Numbered from the stretch's first letter, positions 27,191 through 36,477 are shown. The stretch: DNA of 64,000 bases from Ornithinimicrobium sufpigmenti (GCF_004322775.1 NZ_CP036403.1:1302001-1366000), one strand, 5' to 3'. The notes: generated from the letters alone by a model not told the origin. Made by a program: numbers and translations.

Positions 27191-28851
27191 CGCGGTGAGC
27201 CTTCCCGCATCGGGACCCGCACGCCCCGCTCCTGCGCGACCTGCTCGGCCTCCGGGTAGCCGGCGTCGACGTGCCGGATCACGCCCACGCCAGGGTCGTT
27301 GGTGAGCACCCGCTCCAGCTTCTGCCGCGCCAGGTCCGTGCCGTCGGCGAGCGAGACCTGCCCGGCGTGCAGGGAACGGCCGATGCCGACACCGCCGCCG
27401 TGGTGCAGCGACACCCATGACGCGCCGGACGCCGTGTTGACCAGGGCGTTGAGGAGGGGCCAGTCGGCGATCGCGTCGGAGCCGTCGGCCATCCCCTCGG
27501 TCTCCCTGTACGGGCTGGCGACCGACCCGGCGTCCAGGTGGTCGCGGCCGATGACCAGGGGCGCGGACACCTCACCCGAGGCGACCATCTCGTTGAAGCG
27601 CAGGCCCGCCTTGTCCCGCTCGCCATACCCGAGCCAGCAGATGCGGGCGGGCAGGCCCTCGAAGGCGACCTTCTCGCGCGCTCCGCGCAGCCACTTCTGC
27701 AGGTGGTCGTTGTCGGGGAAGAGGTCCATCACCGCCTGGTCGGTGGCGTAGATGTCCTTCTCGTCCCCGGAGAGCGCGGCCCAGCGGAACGGGCCCTTGC
27801 CCTCGCAGAAGAGCGGACGGATGTAGGCCGGGACGAAGCCGGGGAACTCGAAGGCGCGGTCGTAGCCACCCTGCCGGGCCTCGTCGCGGATGCTGTTCCC
27901 GTAGTCGAAGACCTCCGCGCCCGCGTCCTGGAACTCCACCATCGCCTGCACGTGCCGCGCCATGGACTCCTGGGCGCGGTCGGTGAACTCCTCAGGCTTC
28001 TTCTCGGCATACTCGGCCCAGTCGGCGAGGTCGATGCCGACCGGCAGGTAGGACAGCGGGTCGTGCGCCGACGTCTGGTCGGTGACCACGTCGATGTCGA
28101 CACCCCGCCGCAGCAGCTCGGGGAAGACCTCGGCGGCGTTGCCCACGACACCGACCGAGACGGCCTCCCGGTCGGCCTTGGCCTGCAGGACCCGCTCGAC
28201 CGCGGCGTCGAGGCCGTCGGCGACCTCGTCCAGGTAGCGGCTCCGCACCCGGCGCCGCAGCCGTGCCTCGTCGACGTCGACGATGAGGCAGGTCCCGCCG
28301 TTGAGGGTGACGGCCAGCGGCTGCGCCCCGCCCATGCCGCCGCAGCCGCCGGTCAGGGTCAGGGTTCCGGCCAGCGTGCCGCCGAACGTCTTGGCGGCGA
28401 CCGCGGCGAAGGTCTCGTAGGTGCCCTGCAGGATCCCCTGGGTGCCGATGTAGATCCACGAGCCGGCCGTCATCTGGCCGTACATGGTCAGCCCCAGGTG
28501 CTCCAGGCGGCGGAACTCCGGCCAGTTGGCCCAGTCGGGCACCAGGTTGGAGTTGGCGATGAGCACCCGCGGTGCCCACTCGTGGGTCTGCAGGACGCCC
28601 ACCGGGCGGCCGGACTGGACCAGCATGGTCTCGTCCTCGCGCAGGTCGGTCAGCGTGCGCACCATCGCCTCGAACGAGGGCCAGTCGCGCGCTGCCCGGC
28701 CGGTGCCGCCGTAGACGACCAGATCGTCCGGCCGCTCGGCGACCTCGGGGTCCAGGTTGTTCATCAGCATCCGCAGCGGGGCCTCGGTGGCCCACGAGCG
28801 GGCGGTGAGGGTGGTGCCGCGGGCCGCGCGGACGGGGCGGGCGCCTTCCAT
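27187..28851 (-). CDS. hutU: Urocanate hydratase HutU
   Basis: A 554-residue urocanase, full length, converting urocanate to imidazolonepropionate with NAD as catalytic cofactor. Highly conserved blocks include [45 protein letters not shown], the glycine-rich [13 protein letters not shown] and the C-terminal [25 protein letters not shown] precedes the ATG. It is the first gene of the operon; the histidine ammonia-lyase gene hutH is not in this window. Confidence 0.96.
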   Translation of the reverse strand: MEGARPVRAARGTTLTARSWATEAPLRMLMNNLDPEVAERPDDLVVYGGTGRAARDWPSFEAMVRTLTDLREDETMLVQSGRPVGVLQTHEWAPRVLIANSNLVPDWANWPEFRRLEHLGLTMYGQMTAGSWIYIGTQGILQGTYETFAAVAAKTFGGTLAGTLTLTGGCGGMGGAQPLAVTLNGGTCLIVDVDEARLRRRVRSRYLDEVADGLDAAVERVLQAKADREAVSVGVVGNAAEVFPELLRRGVDIDVVTDQTSAHDPLSYLPVGIDLADWAEYAEKKPEEFTDRAQESMARHVQAMVEFQDAGAEVFDYGNSIRDEARQGGYDRAFEFPGFVPAYIRPLFCEGKGPFRWAALSGDEKDIYATDQAVMDLFPDNDHLQKWLRGAREKVAFEGLPARICWLGYGERDKAGLRFNEMVASGEVSAPLVIGRDHLDAGSVASPYRETEGMADGSDAIADWPLLNALVNTASGASWVSLHHGGGVGIGRSLHAGQVSLADGTDLARQKLERVLTNDPGVGVIRHVDAGYPEAEQVAQERGVRVPMREGSPR

Positions 28852-28939
28852 GGTGTCTCCTTCGACGACGGTCAGGGGTCTTCGGTCTCATCAGACCGCG
28901 AGCCGTGGCCACCGCGCCAGGGGGTATGCGGTGGGCCCT

Positions 28940-28955
28940 GTCTCGTATACCAGAC
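28940..28955. promoter_or_regulatory. Candidate GntR/HutC-type operator of the hut operon
   Basis: The 16-mer GTCTCGTATACCAGAC is a palindrome with a single mismatched pair around the core GTATAC. This form is typical for GntR-family (including HutC) operators. It lies about 90 bp before hutU and 80 bp before the divergent PCD-VOC gene. No GntR gene is in the window. Confidence 0.55.
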
Positions 28956-29006
28956 TGGCAGTGTCATCGGCGGCGATCTGGGCCGCCGCTCTGGCACAGT
29001 GACCGC

Positions 29007-29039
29007 ATGGACCGGGAGACGGACGGGAACCGATCATGA
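29007..29039 (+). CDS. 10-codon leader ORF coupled to the PCD-VOC gene
   Basis: The ORF MDRETDGNRS begins at an ATG preceded by CACAGT with a 6-base gap, so it may itself be leaderless. Its TGA overlaps the ATG of the next gene (ATGA), giving possible translational coupling. Too short for homology; supported only by arrangement. Confidence 0.35.
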   Translation: MDRETDGNRS

Positions 29040-29710
29040 CCACCGAGCACGAGCTGAGCCACGACCCCGAGCTGACCGACTGGAGGGTGCTTCTCGGACG
29101 GCTGCACGCACGGTTCGGCACCGGGGAAGGCGGGTTCGCCGCCGGCGCCGAGTTCGCCTCACGGGTCGCGGCCCGGGCGGACGAGCTGGACCACCATCCC
29201 GACCTCGACCTGCGCTACGGCCACGTCACCGTGACCACGGTCTCCCACGACGTCGGGCGGCTGACCAGCAGGGACCGCAGGCTGGCCGTCGCGATCTCCC
29301 AGATCGCCGCCGAGCTCGGCCTGAGGGCGACCCCGGAACAGCTCAGCGCCCTGGAGATCGGCCTGGACGTGATGGTCGCCGAGGAGGTGGCACCGTTCTG
29401 GCGCGCGGTGCTCGGGTACGAGCCCGACTCCGAGGGGGGCGAGGCGGCTTCCCTCGCCGACCCTGCCGCCCGCCACGCCGCACTGTGGTTCCAGCAGATG
29501 GACGAGCCCCGCACCGAGCGCGGGCGCTTCCACCTCGACATCACGGTGCCGCACGACGTCGCGGAGGAGCGTCTGGCAGCAGCGCTGGCGGCCGGCGGGC
29601 GGCTGGTCACCGACCAGTTCGCACCGTCCTGGTGGGTGCTGGCCGACGCTGAGGGCAACGAGGCGTGCATCTGCACCTGGCAGGGCAGGGGCCAGGGCGA
29701 CGACGCCTAG
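29036..29710 (+). CDS. Pterin-4a-carbinolamine dehydratase / VOC domain fusion
   Basis: A 224-residue two-domain protein. Residues ~10-100 form a PCD/DCoH-type domain (FAAGAEFASRVAARADELD, the HHPDLDLRYGHVTVTT motif with paired His, and a helix GRLTSRDRRLAVAISQIA). Residues ~108-218 form a glyoxalase-like VOC domain (FWRAVLGYEP; FQQMDEPRTERGRFHLDITV; WWVLADAEGNEACICTW). The combination is widespread in actinobacteria and its activity is not established. It is divergent from the hut operon and may share its operator. Confidence 0.85.
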   Translation: MTTEHELSHDPELTDWRVLLGRLHARFGTGEGGFAAGAEFASRVAARADELDHHPDLDLRYGHVTVTTVSHDVGRLTSRDRRLAVAISQIAAELGLRATPEQLSALEIGLDVMVAEEVAPFWRAVLGYEPDSEGGEAASLADPAARHAALWFQQMDEPRTERGRFHLDITVPHDVAEERLAAALAAGGRLVTDQFAPSWWVLADAEGNEACICTWQGRGQGDDA

Positions 29711-29750
29711 CAGGGTGGAACCGGCCGCCGGTGGGAGGTCCACCGGCGCA

Positions 29751-29756
29751 TAGCCT
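29751..29756 (+). promoter_or_regulatory. Candidate -10 box (TAGCCT) of leaderless coaE
   Basis: TAGCCT ends 6 bases before the ATG at 29763, and no ribosome-binding sequence is seen. Confidence 0.4.
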
Positions 29757-29762
29757 GGGCCC

Positions 29763-30962
29763 ATGCTGCGCGTAGGCCTCTCCGGCGGGATCGGCTCCGG
29801 CAAGTCCACGGTCTCGGCCCGGCTGGCCGAGCTCGGCGCGGTCGTGGTCGACGCCGACCGGGTGGCGCGGGAGGTGGTCGAGCCAGGCACGCCGGCGCTC
29901 GCGGAGATCGCCGAGCGCTTCGGCCCCGGCGTGCTCACCGCGGACGGCAGCCTGGACCGGGCCGCCCTGGGCGCGATCGTCTTCGACGACCCGCAGGCCC
30001 GCCGCGACCTGGAGGCGATCACCCACCCGCGGATCCTCGCCCGGTCGCGCGAGCTCTTCACCACCGCCTCCGCGGACGCCGTCGTCGTCCACGACATCCC
30101 CCTGCTGGTGGAGATGGGTCGCGCCGCCGACTACGCACTCACGGTGATCGTCGACGTGCCGGAGCAGGAGCGGCTGCGCCGGCTGGTGGAGAGCCGGGGT
30201 ATGTCGTCCGACCAGGCCCGAGCCCGGATCTCCGCCCAGGCCGACGACGCGCAGCGCCGGGCCGCGGCGGACGTGCTGCTCGACAACTCGGGCACGGTCG
30301 ACAAGGTGCACGAGCGGGTCGAGGCGCTGTGGCGCGAGCGGCTCGCGCCCTTCGAGCGCAACCTCCGCTCCGGCACACCGGTCCGGCGGCCCGAGGAGCT
30401 GGCCGTCGTCGCGCCCGACCCGGACTGGCCGGCCCAGGCTGCGCGGCTGCTCGCCAGGCTGCGCAAGGCGCTGGGCGACACGGCCCTCCGCGCCGACCAC
30501 ATCGGCAGCACCAGCGTCCCCGGTCTGCCCGCCAAGGACGTCGTCGACCTGCAGGTCGTGGTCGAGGACCTGGCTGTGCTCGACGACCCGGAGGTGCGCT
30601 CGGCCCTGACCCAGGTCGGCTTCCTGGTGCCGGACCGGCTGTGGCACGACCACGACCACCAGGGACCCGGACCAGCGGTGGCGTCGCGGCCGAAGAAGAT
30701 CCTGGCCACCGGCGACCCCGGGCGGGTGGTCCACTGCCACGTCCGGCCGCTCGACTCACCGGCCTGGCGGCTGGCCCTCCTCTTCCGGGACTGGTGGCGC
30801 GCCGACTCCGACGAGCGGGCCGCCTACGCCGACCTCAAGCGCACCCTGGAGGCACGCGGGCTGAGCACCAGCGACTACACCGAGGCCAAGGAGCCGTGGT
30901 TCGCCGAGGCGGCCGAGCGCGCCGAGGCCTGGGCCCGTCGCACGGGGTGGCAGCCGAGCTGA
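29763..30962 (+). CDS. coaE: Dephospho-CoA kinase CoaE fused to a GrpB/UPF0157 domain
   Basis: A 399-residue protein. Residues 1-200 are dephospho-CoA kinase, the last step of CoA synthesis: P-loop GGIGSGKST at 8-16, VVVDADRVAREVV and the conserved THPRI segment. Residues ~205-390 are a GrpB/UPF0157 domain (DHIGSTSVPGLPAKDVVDLQ; HVRPLDSPAWRLALLFRDW). This fusion is standard in actinobacteria (compare the ~400-aa mycobacterial CoaE), where the second domain aids folding or regulation. Stand-alone gene. Confidence 0.95.
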   Translation: MLRVGLSGGIGSGKSTVSARLAELGAVVVDADRVAREVVEPGTPALAEIAERFGPGVLTADGSLDRAALGAIVFDDPQARRDLEAITHPRILARSRELFTTASADAVVVHDIPLLVEMGRAADYALTVIVDVPEQERLRRLVESRGMSSDQARARISAQADDAQRRAAADVLLDNSGTVDKVHERVEALWRERLAPFERNLRSGTPVRRPEELAVVAPDPDWPAQAARLLARLRKALGDTALRADHIGSTSVPGLPAKDVVDLQVVVEDLAVLDDPEVRSALTQVGFLVPDRLWHDHDHQGPGPAVASRPKKILATGDPGRVVHCHVRPLDSPAWRLALLFRDWWRADSDERAAYADLKRTLEARGLSTSDYTEAKEPWFAEAAERAEAWARRTGWQPS

Positions 30963-31010
30963 GGCTGAGGGGACCACGCCCCGAGCCGCTCACGATGCGC
31001 AGGCGCATCA

Positions 31011-31787
31011 TCAGCGCAGCCGCATCGTGGTGGACACCGGGGCACCCGCGTCGTCGTCCAGCCGGTCCATGAGCATCACGGCCGCCACCCGGTTGGTGAC
31101 GCCGAGGCGGTCGTAGAGGTGCTGCAGGTGGGTCCGCACCGTGCCCTCCGAGATGTGCAGCCGGCGGGCGATCTGGGCGTTGGTGAGCCCGAGCCGCAGC
31201 TGCTCGAGGAGCTCGCGCTGCCGAGGCGTGATCCGGGCGATGCTGCCGGCGCGTTGCCGTTCGCGGGTCCGGTACATCCGCTCGAGGTGCGGCATGAGCA
31301 GGAGCAGCAGGAAGCGGTCGTCCTCGGTGAAGCCCGGGCCCTCGTCGCGCTCCACCAGCAGGCGCAGCTGCCGGCCACCGCCGTCCGGCAGCACCAGCAT
31401 CATCTCCGGGGTGTCACGCGCGGTGTGCGGGTGAGCGCGGCGCTGCTGAGCGGTCAGGAAGTCGGTGTTCAGCTGGACGTGGTGGTAGGTGCCGGAGCGC
31501 TCCGGGAAGCTGCAGATGCTGGTCCAGTAGTCCGCCCACCAGGCGTCGTTCTCCGGGGCCCAGGGCACAGGGTGGATCAGGAACGGTCCCTCGTCCACCG
31601 CATACCCCTGGCTGAAGTAGTGCGTCTCGGCCGTCGAGTCGAGGTGGTTGAGACGCACGCACTCGCAGTCGACCAGCTCGCAGAGCCGGCGGAAGAACTC
31701 GTCGGGCAGGGCGTAGCCGGGTCCGTCGAGCTGCAGGAGCTCACGGATCACCCGCAGCGTCGACTCGCTGGAGAGGTTCCCGCGCAT
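31011..31787 (-). CDS. LuxR-type transcriptional regulator
   Basis: A 258-residue regulator. The C-terminal ~65 residues are a LuxR/NarL helix-turn-helix (ITPRQRELLEQLRLGLTNAQ, ISEGTVRTHLQHLYDRLGV). The N-terminal ~180 residues form a GAF-like sensory domain (ELVDCECVRLNHLD; a central WAPENDAWWADYW segment). No phospho-acceptor domain is present, so it probably senses a small ligand. AGGAGGTGGACACG precedes the ATG. Divergent from a small exported protein gene that may be its target. Confidence 0.88.
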   Translation of the reverse strand: MRGNLSSESTLRVIRELLQLDGPGYALPDEFFRRLCELVDCECVRLNHLDSTAETHYFSQGYAVDEGPFLIHPVPWAPENDAWWADYWTSICSFPERSGTYHHVQLNTDFLTAQQRRAHPHTARDTPEMMLVLPDGGGRQLRLLVERDEGPGFTEDDRFLLLLLMPHLERMYRTRERQRAGSIARITPRQRELLEQLRLGLTNAQIARRLHISEGTVRTHLQHLYDRLGVTNRVAAVMLMDRLDDDAGAPVSTTMRLR

Positions 31788-31951
31788 CGTGTCCACCTCC
31801 TGCTCGCCCCGGAGGGCCGACACCACCAGTGTGGACCTGTTCGCGCACGGGAGGCACCTACGACGATCTGCGTATGTCGCGCACGCTGACGTGCCAGAAC
31901 CCGCCGGTGCGGCGGGAGGTACGCAGAACCTCGTATTCCTTTGGAGGCCTC

Positions 31952-31967
31952 CCACGACCCACCGTGG
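31952..31967. promoter_or_regulatory. CCACG-N6-CGTGG inverted repeat
   Basis: A perfect 5-6-5 inverted repeat in the 249-bp gap between the LuxR gene and the divergent small gene, 70 bp before the latter's start. A possible operator for the LuxR protein. Confidence 0.35.
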
Positions 31968-32036
31968 AGGTGCACGTCACCCCTAGCGTCCGGGCACCTC
32001 CGCGCCGGACGGGGGACCCTCCACGAGGAGACCACG

Positions 32037-32261
32037 ATGGACACCAGGAGCACGACACCTCGCACCCGGACGCTCGCCACGCTCAGCCTGGCGACGCTCG
32101 TCGGAGTGCTGGCCGCGACGGGGGTCGCATCCTTCGCCGCCGGCGAGGACGCTCCCGCCCCGGTCACGGCCACGGACGGCGGCTGCGGGACGCCGGACGC
32201 GCAGCCCGCGGCGCGGATCACCGGCCTCTGGTTCGGGTCGACCATGTACGCGGCCAGGTGA
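32037..32261 (+). CDS. Small exported protein (74 aa)
   Basis: A 74-residue protein with a classical signal peptide: basic start (MDTRSTTPRTRT), hydrophobic core LATLSLATLVGVLAATGVA, and a likely cleavage after SFA. The mature part would be only ~40 residues, with one Cys (GGCGTPD) and an aromatic end (GLWFGSTMYAAR). GAGGAGACCACG precedes the ATG. No family recognised. It may be a secreted peptide controlled by the divergent LuxR regulator (inference). Ends 20 bp before the convergent peptidase gene. Confidence 0.65.
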   Translation: MDTRSTTPRTRTLATLSLATLVGVLAATGVASFAAGEDAPAPVTATDGGCGTPDAQPAARITGLWFGSTMYAAR

Positions 32262-32281
32262 GCCTGGCCGACGGTCTGGTC

Positions 32282-34426
32282 CTACGTCGTCCGGGTCGCC
32301 TCCTCCGGCGCCACCAGGCCGAGGACCTCCGGCAGCGCGTCCGGCTCCTCGCCGAGGACGTGCTCGGCCAGGAAGGCGAGCACCACGGCATACCAGACCT
32401 TGGCGTGCTGGGGTGCGAGGATCCAGTGGTTCTCGTGCGGGAAGTAGAGGAAGCGGTGGACCGTGGAGCCGTCGGCCTCCGCGGGCCGGCCCGAGCGGGA
32501 CAGCAGCTCGTACCACAGCCGCAGGCCCTCACCGATCGGGACGCGGTAGTCCTTGTCGCCGTGGATGACCAGCATGGGGCTGACGATCTGGTCGACGTAG
32601 AGATGCGGTGAGTGCTGGCCGCTCATCTCCGGCGTCATCTCCCGCTGCCAGTAGTAGGCGGCGTCGGTGGTGGAGCCGAAGGCGTCCAGGCCCCACAGGG
32701 AAGCGTGGGTGACCACGGCCTTGAACCGGTCGGTGTGCCCGGCGATCCAGTTGGCCATGTACCCGCCGAAGGAGCCGCCCATCACCGCGGTGCGGGAGCT
32801 GTCGATGTCGTCCCGCGCCTCGACTGCGTCGGTGATCGCCATGAGGTCGGTGTAGGGCGCATCGCCCCAGGCGCCCCAGCCCCGCTGGATGAAGTCCTGG
32901 CCATAGCCGGTCGACAGGGCCGGGTCGGGCAGGAGCACGGCATACCCGCGGGCGGTCATCAGCCACGGGTTCCACCGCCAGGTCCAGGCGTTCCAGGAGC
33001 TGAGCGGGCCCCCGTGCACCCAGAGCAGCAGCGGGTGGCCGTCGGGGCTGTCCGGCCGGTCGTGCGGGAGCGCGAGCCAGGCCCGGACGCGGGTGCCGTC
33101 GGCGGTGGTGGTCTCCACCTCCTCCAGCCGGCCCGGGACCGTCGGCCGCTCCACCGGCCCCGGCAGGGGAGTGACGTCGCCGCTGGCCAGGTCGAGACGC
33201 ACCACCTCCGGCGGGAAGAGGTAGGAGCTGCGGACGCCGTAGGCGGTGGTGCCGTCGGGAGAGAGCACCAGGTCGCTCCAGGCGGCGTCGTCGTGGGTCA
33301 GCTGGGTGACCTCGCCGGAGGGCACATCGACCCGGAAGACCGGGCGGCGGCCGTCGCTGTCCGCCAGGACGAGCACGGCGGAGGCGTCCGGCAGCCAGGC
33401 GACCGGGCTGGCCCACAGCTCCCAGTCCGGGGCCAACGGGGTGAGCTCACCGGTCGCGGTGTCCATCAGGTGCAGACGGGGCTGCGGTGGCTCGGTGGGG
33501 GAGGTCGTGCGGCCGGCCACGACCACGGCGCGGGTGCCGTCCGGGCTGACCGGACCGGGGGAGGCCTCCAGACCCTCCACGTCGACCAGGGTCCGGCGCT
33601 CGCCGGTCGCGAGGTCCACGCGGGCGATGCCGTCGCGTCGGCTGGCCCGCGCCTCGGGGATGGTCACGGGCAGGAGGGCGAAGGTGCCGTCCGGGGCCAG
33701 CACCGGCGTCGGGTCCTGGGTGGCCGGGAAGGTGCCGCCGGTGAGCAGCTTCAGGTGCATCTCGGGTGCGCGGTCGGTGGTGCCGGGCAGCGGCGGACGG
33801 ACCTCGCCCTCGTCGCCGGTCTCGTCGTCGTCGCCGGGGCGGGGGCCGGGTCCGCGCTGGACGGCGAAGACGTGCGGCACGTCGGGGCCCAGGTCGTGGT
33901 CCCAGTAGCGGATGGGGTAGCCGCTGTGCAGGATCGCGTCCACGCTGGCGTCCTTGCGGCGGGTGCGCAGCGTCGCGTGCTCCTCCTCGCTGGAGGCACC
34001 CGGGAGCAGACCGCCGGTGACGACCACCCGGTCGGCGCGCTCGGCGCACACCACCTTGGTGATCCCGCCGGCCCGGCTCAGCACCACCCTGGCCTCACCG
34101 CCCTGGGCCGGGATGTGCCACAGGGCGGTGACCGGCTCGTCCTCCTCGCCCTCGGGGTCGGGGCGGGAGGAGGTGAAGTAGAGCGCGCCGTCGATCCCGA
34201 ACGCGGCGCCGGCCTCTCCCGTGGAGCTGCGGGTGATCCGGTGCGCGGGACGCTGACCGGTCGGGTCCAGCTCCCACAGCGCGGTGGCGTAGCCGGTGCC
34301 CTTGCGGTTGAGGGTGGCCACCGTGGTGACCAGCCGTGAACCGTCCGGGCTCAGGGCAAGCCCGGCGACGCGGGGCAGCGCGACGTAGTGGTCGAGGTCG
34401 TGAAAGGGTGAAGCCGGTGCGCTCAT
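32282..34426 (-). CDS. S9 family prolyl oligopeptidase-type peptidase
   Basis: A 714-residue serine peptidase. An N-terminal beta-propeller region (about 1-420, WD/TolB-like repeats such as ALSPDGSRLVTTV and LVLSPDGTTAYGV) is followed by an alpha/beta hydrolase domain (about 440-700). Catalytic residues are visible: Ser near 552 in GGSFGGYM, Asp near 626 in HGDKDYRVP and His near 667 in ENHWI. No signal peptide, so it probably trims peptides in the cytoplasm. The ATG at 34426 gives the usual family N-terminus. Divergent from the PAC2 gene. Confidence 0.93.
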   Translation of the reverse strand: MSAPASPFHDLDHYVALPRVAGLALSPDGSRLVTTVATLNRKGTGYATALWELDPTGQRPAHRITRSSTGEAGAAFGIDGALYFTSSRPDPEGEEDEPVTALWHIPAQGGEARVVLSRAGGITKVVCAERADRVVVTGGLLPGASSEEEHATLRTRRKDASVDAILHSGYPIRYWDHDLGPDVPHVFAVQRGPGPRPGDDDETGDEGEVRPPLPGTTDRAPEMHLKLLTGGTFPATQDPTPVLAPDGTFALLPVTIPEARASRRDGIARVDLATGERRTLVDVEGLEASPGPVSPDGTRAVVVAGRTTSPTEPPQPRLHLMDTATGELTPLAPDWELWASPVAWLPDASAVLVLADSDGRRPVFRVDVPSGEVTQLTHDDAAWSDLVLSPDGTTAYGVRSSYLFPPEVVRLDLASGDVTPLPGPVERPTVPGRLEEVETTTADGTRVRAWLALPHDRPDSPDGHPLLLWVHGGPLSSWNAWTWRWNPWLMTARGYAVLLPDPALSTGYGQDFIQRGWGAWGDAPYTDLMAITDAVEARDDIDSSRTAVMGGSFGGYMANWIAGHTDRFKAVVTHASLWGLDAFGSTTDAAYYWQREMTPEMSGQHSPHLYVDQIVSPMLVIHGDKDYRVPIGEGLRLWYELLSRSGRPAEADGSTVHRFLYFPHENHWILAPQHAKVWYAVVLAFLAEHVLGEEPDALPEVLGLVAPEEATRTT

Positions 34427-34466
34427 GGGTCCTGTCCTATCATCCGGCACCGACACGGGTCGCCCC

Positions 34467-34493
34467 GGAATCCTGAGAAGGGCTAGGGCGTTG
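34467..34493 (+). promoter_or_regulatory. Candidate sigma-R-type promoter of the PAC2 gene
   Basis: GGAAT, 18 bases, then GTTG: an exact fit to the GGAAT-N18-GTT pattern of the thiol-stress sigma factor sigma-R (SigH). The predicted start is about 25 nt before the PAC2 GTG. Confidence 0.5.
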
Positions 34494-34522
34494 TCCCACG
34501 TCAGACGAGAGGAGAGCCCCGC

Positions 34523-35611
34523 GTGACCACGCATTCACCGCTGTTCCGCCTGGAGGTGGACTCTGCCCGCCAGCCCCAGCCGGCCCCGCTGCTGATGGTG
34601 TCCCTGGAGGGATTCCTGGACGCCGGACACGTCCGGTCCACCCTGGCCGAGCACCTGCTGGACACCCTCGAGCACGAGGCGGTGGCCACGTTCGACACCG
34701 ACCAGCTGGTGGACTACCGCTCGCGTCGACCCCTGATGACCTTCGACGCCGACCACTACACCGCCTACGAGCAGCCCTCCCTCGTCCTCTACCGGTTGGT
34801 GGACTCCGCGGGGGAGCCGTTCCTGCTGCTGCACGGGGTGGAGCCGGACTACCGCTGGGAGGGTTTCGTCGAGGCCGTCCGGCAGCTGTGCCTCGCCTTC
34901 GGCGTGCGTCGGATGGTCACCGCCCAGGGCATCCCCATGGCGGTCCCTCATACCCGCCCCGTCGGCACCACCCGGTTCGCCAGCGACTCCTCCGCGCTGG
35001 GTGACTACACCCCGATCTTCGGCCAGGTCAAGGTGCCCTCGAGCGCAGACACCTTGCTGCACCTGCGGCTGGCCGAGGCGGGGCTGCTCACCCTGGGTGT
35101 CGCCGTGCACGTCCCGCACTATCTCGCCGACACCCAGTTCGGGGACGCGGTGGTCGCCGCGGCCGACGTGGTCATGGAGCTCACCGGCCTGGTCCTGCCC
35201 ACCGCCGACCTCATCGCGATGGCCGGTCTGACCCGCGGCCAGATCGAGGCCGAGCTGGCGCAGCACGGGGAGGCCAAGGAGGTCGTCGAGGGGCTGGAGC
35301 GCAGCTACGACCGGTTCGTCGAGGGCCAGCGGCGCAAGAGCCTGCTCGCGGCCCAGGCCGCCAACCTGCCCAGCGCCGACGAGATCGGCGCCCAGCTGGA
35401 GGCCTTCCTGCGCGACCCCGAGTCGGTCGAGTCCTCGGCACCGGCGGAGGAGAGCCCTGCACCGGCCGAGGGCGCCGACGGTCACGACACCACGCCGACG
35501 ACGCCGAGCAGCGAGGTGGGTGAGCCTCCCGAGTCCGCCGACGGTGTCGAGGACGCCGCCGATGGGGCGGACCGCCCGGAGGGCTCCGAGGACGGCGACC
35601 CCCGGCCCTGA
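34523..35611 (+). CDS. PAC2 family protein
   Basis: A 362-residue protein with a PAC2 (proteasome-assembly-chaperone-2-like) domain over residues ~20-245: MVSLEGFLDAGHV, VDYRSRRPLMTFDADHY, VRRMVTAQGIPMAVPHTRP and GVAVHVPHYLADTQFGDA. A ~110-residue tail is acidic and Pro/Ser/Ala-rich. Actinobacteria possess Pup-proteasomes, but a chaperone role for this group is unproven. GAGGAGAGCC precedes the GTG start. The upstream sigma-R-like motif suggests induction by thiol-oxidative stress. Confidence 0.85.
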   Translation: MTTHSPLFRLEVDSARQPQPAPLLMVSLEGFLDAGHVRSTLAEHLLDTLEHEAVATFDTDQLVDYRSRRPLMTFDADHYTAYEQPSLVLYRLVDSAGEPFLLLHGVEPDYRWEGFVEAVRQLCLAFGVRRMVTAQGIPMAVPHTRPVGTTRFASDSSALGDYTPIFGQVKVPSSADTLLHLRLAEAGLLTLGVAVHVPHYLADTQFGDAVVAAADVVMELTGLVLPTADLIAMAGLTRGQIEAELAQHGEAKEVVEGLERSYDRFVEGQRRKSLLAAQAANLPSADEIGAQLEAFLRDPESVESSAPAEESPAPAEGADGHDTTPTTPSSEVGEPPESADGVEDAADGADRPEGSEDGDPRP

Positions 35612-35711
35612 TCGGCGCACGCCCCTCTCCGGGTGCGACGGCATACCGCGCACCCTGTCGTACACCGTGCCAGGATGAACCGTCCTGCCGCCCGAACCCT
35701 AGGAGTTGCTC

Positions 35712-36470
35712 GTGGGTCTCTTCGGATCCAACAAGCCCGCCCGTCGGGACGACAGTCGCGCCGTCGTCGAGGAGGACCCTGGTCCGATCGACGCCGCGGC
35801 CAACGCCTTCGTCGGCAAGCTGCTCGACCTCGGCATCGACGGGATCGGGCCGGTGGACTCCGTCGATGAGGTCGTGGCCAAGCTGCGCCGCAAGCACGGC
35901 GAGGACGGCAAGGGTGTCGAGGCGGCCATCAAGGAGGTCGTCTCCGACCACGTCAAGAAGGCCGGTGTCGGCGGGTTCCTGACCGGCGCCGGTGGCGTCG
36001 TCACCATGCCCGTCTCGCTGCCCGCCAACGTGCTGGAGTTCTACGTGCTGGCCACGCGCATGGTCGCCAGCATCGCCACCCTGCGCGGGTATGACGTGAC
36101 CACCAAGGGCGCCCGCTCGGCCGTCCTGCTCTCGCTGGTCGGGGCCGACGCCGACGACCTGCTGCGCAAGGCCGGCCTGGGCACGGTCTCGGGGATGACC
36201 GGCTCCGGGCGGCTGGCCGCGATGGCCTCCAACCGGATGCCGCGGGCCGCGGCGATGATGATCAACAAGGCGGTCGGCTTCCGGCTGCTGACCCAGGTCG
36301 GCGGCCGGGCCCTGACCCGGTTCGTCCGCTACGTCCCGGTCGCGGGCGGCATCGTCGGCGCCGGCCTGGACGGGTTGCTGATGAAGCGCATCGCCGACCA
36401 TGCCCGGTCGGAGTTCACCACCGAGGCGCTCACCGGCGCGGTCCTGGAGGCCGACGGCCACACCCGCTGA
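35712..36470 (+). CDS. EcsC family protein
   Basis: A 252-residue protein resembling the EcsC family: helical N-terminal part (AANAFVGKLLDLGIDG), the segment GVGGFLTGAGGVVTMPVSLPANVLEFYVLATRM with a membrane-associating helix, and a glycine-rich C-terminal helix (YVPVAGGIVGAGLDGLLMKRIADHA). The GTG at 35712 (MGLFGSNKPA) is preferred over an upstream TTG because AGGAG is then correctly spaced. The function of EcsC is not established. Confidence 0.8.
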   Translation: MGLFGSNKPARRDDSRAVVEEDPGPIDAAANAFVGKLLDLGIDGIGPVDSVDEVVAKLRRKHGEDGKGVEAAIKEVVSDHVKKAGVGGFLTGAGGVVTMPVSLPANVLEFYVLATRMVASIATLRGYDVTTKGARSAVLLSLVGADADDLLRKAGLGTVSGMTGSGRLAAMASNRMPRAAAMMINKAVGFRLLTQVGGRALTRFVRYVPVAGGIVGAGLDGLLMKRIADHARSEFTTEALTGAVLEADGHTR

Positions 36471-36477
36471 GCGGGAG

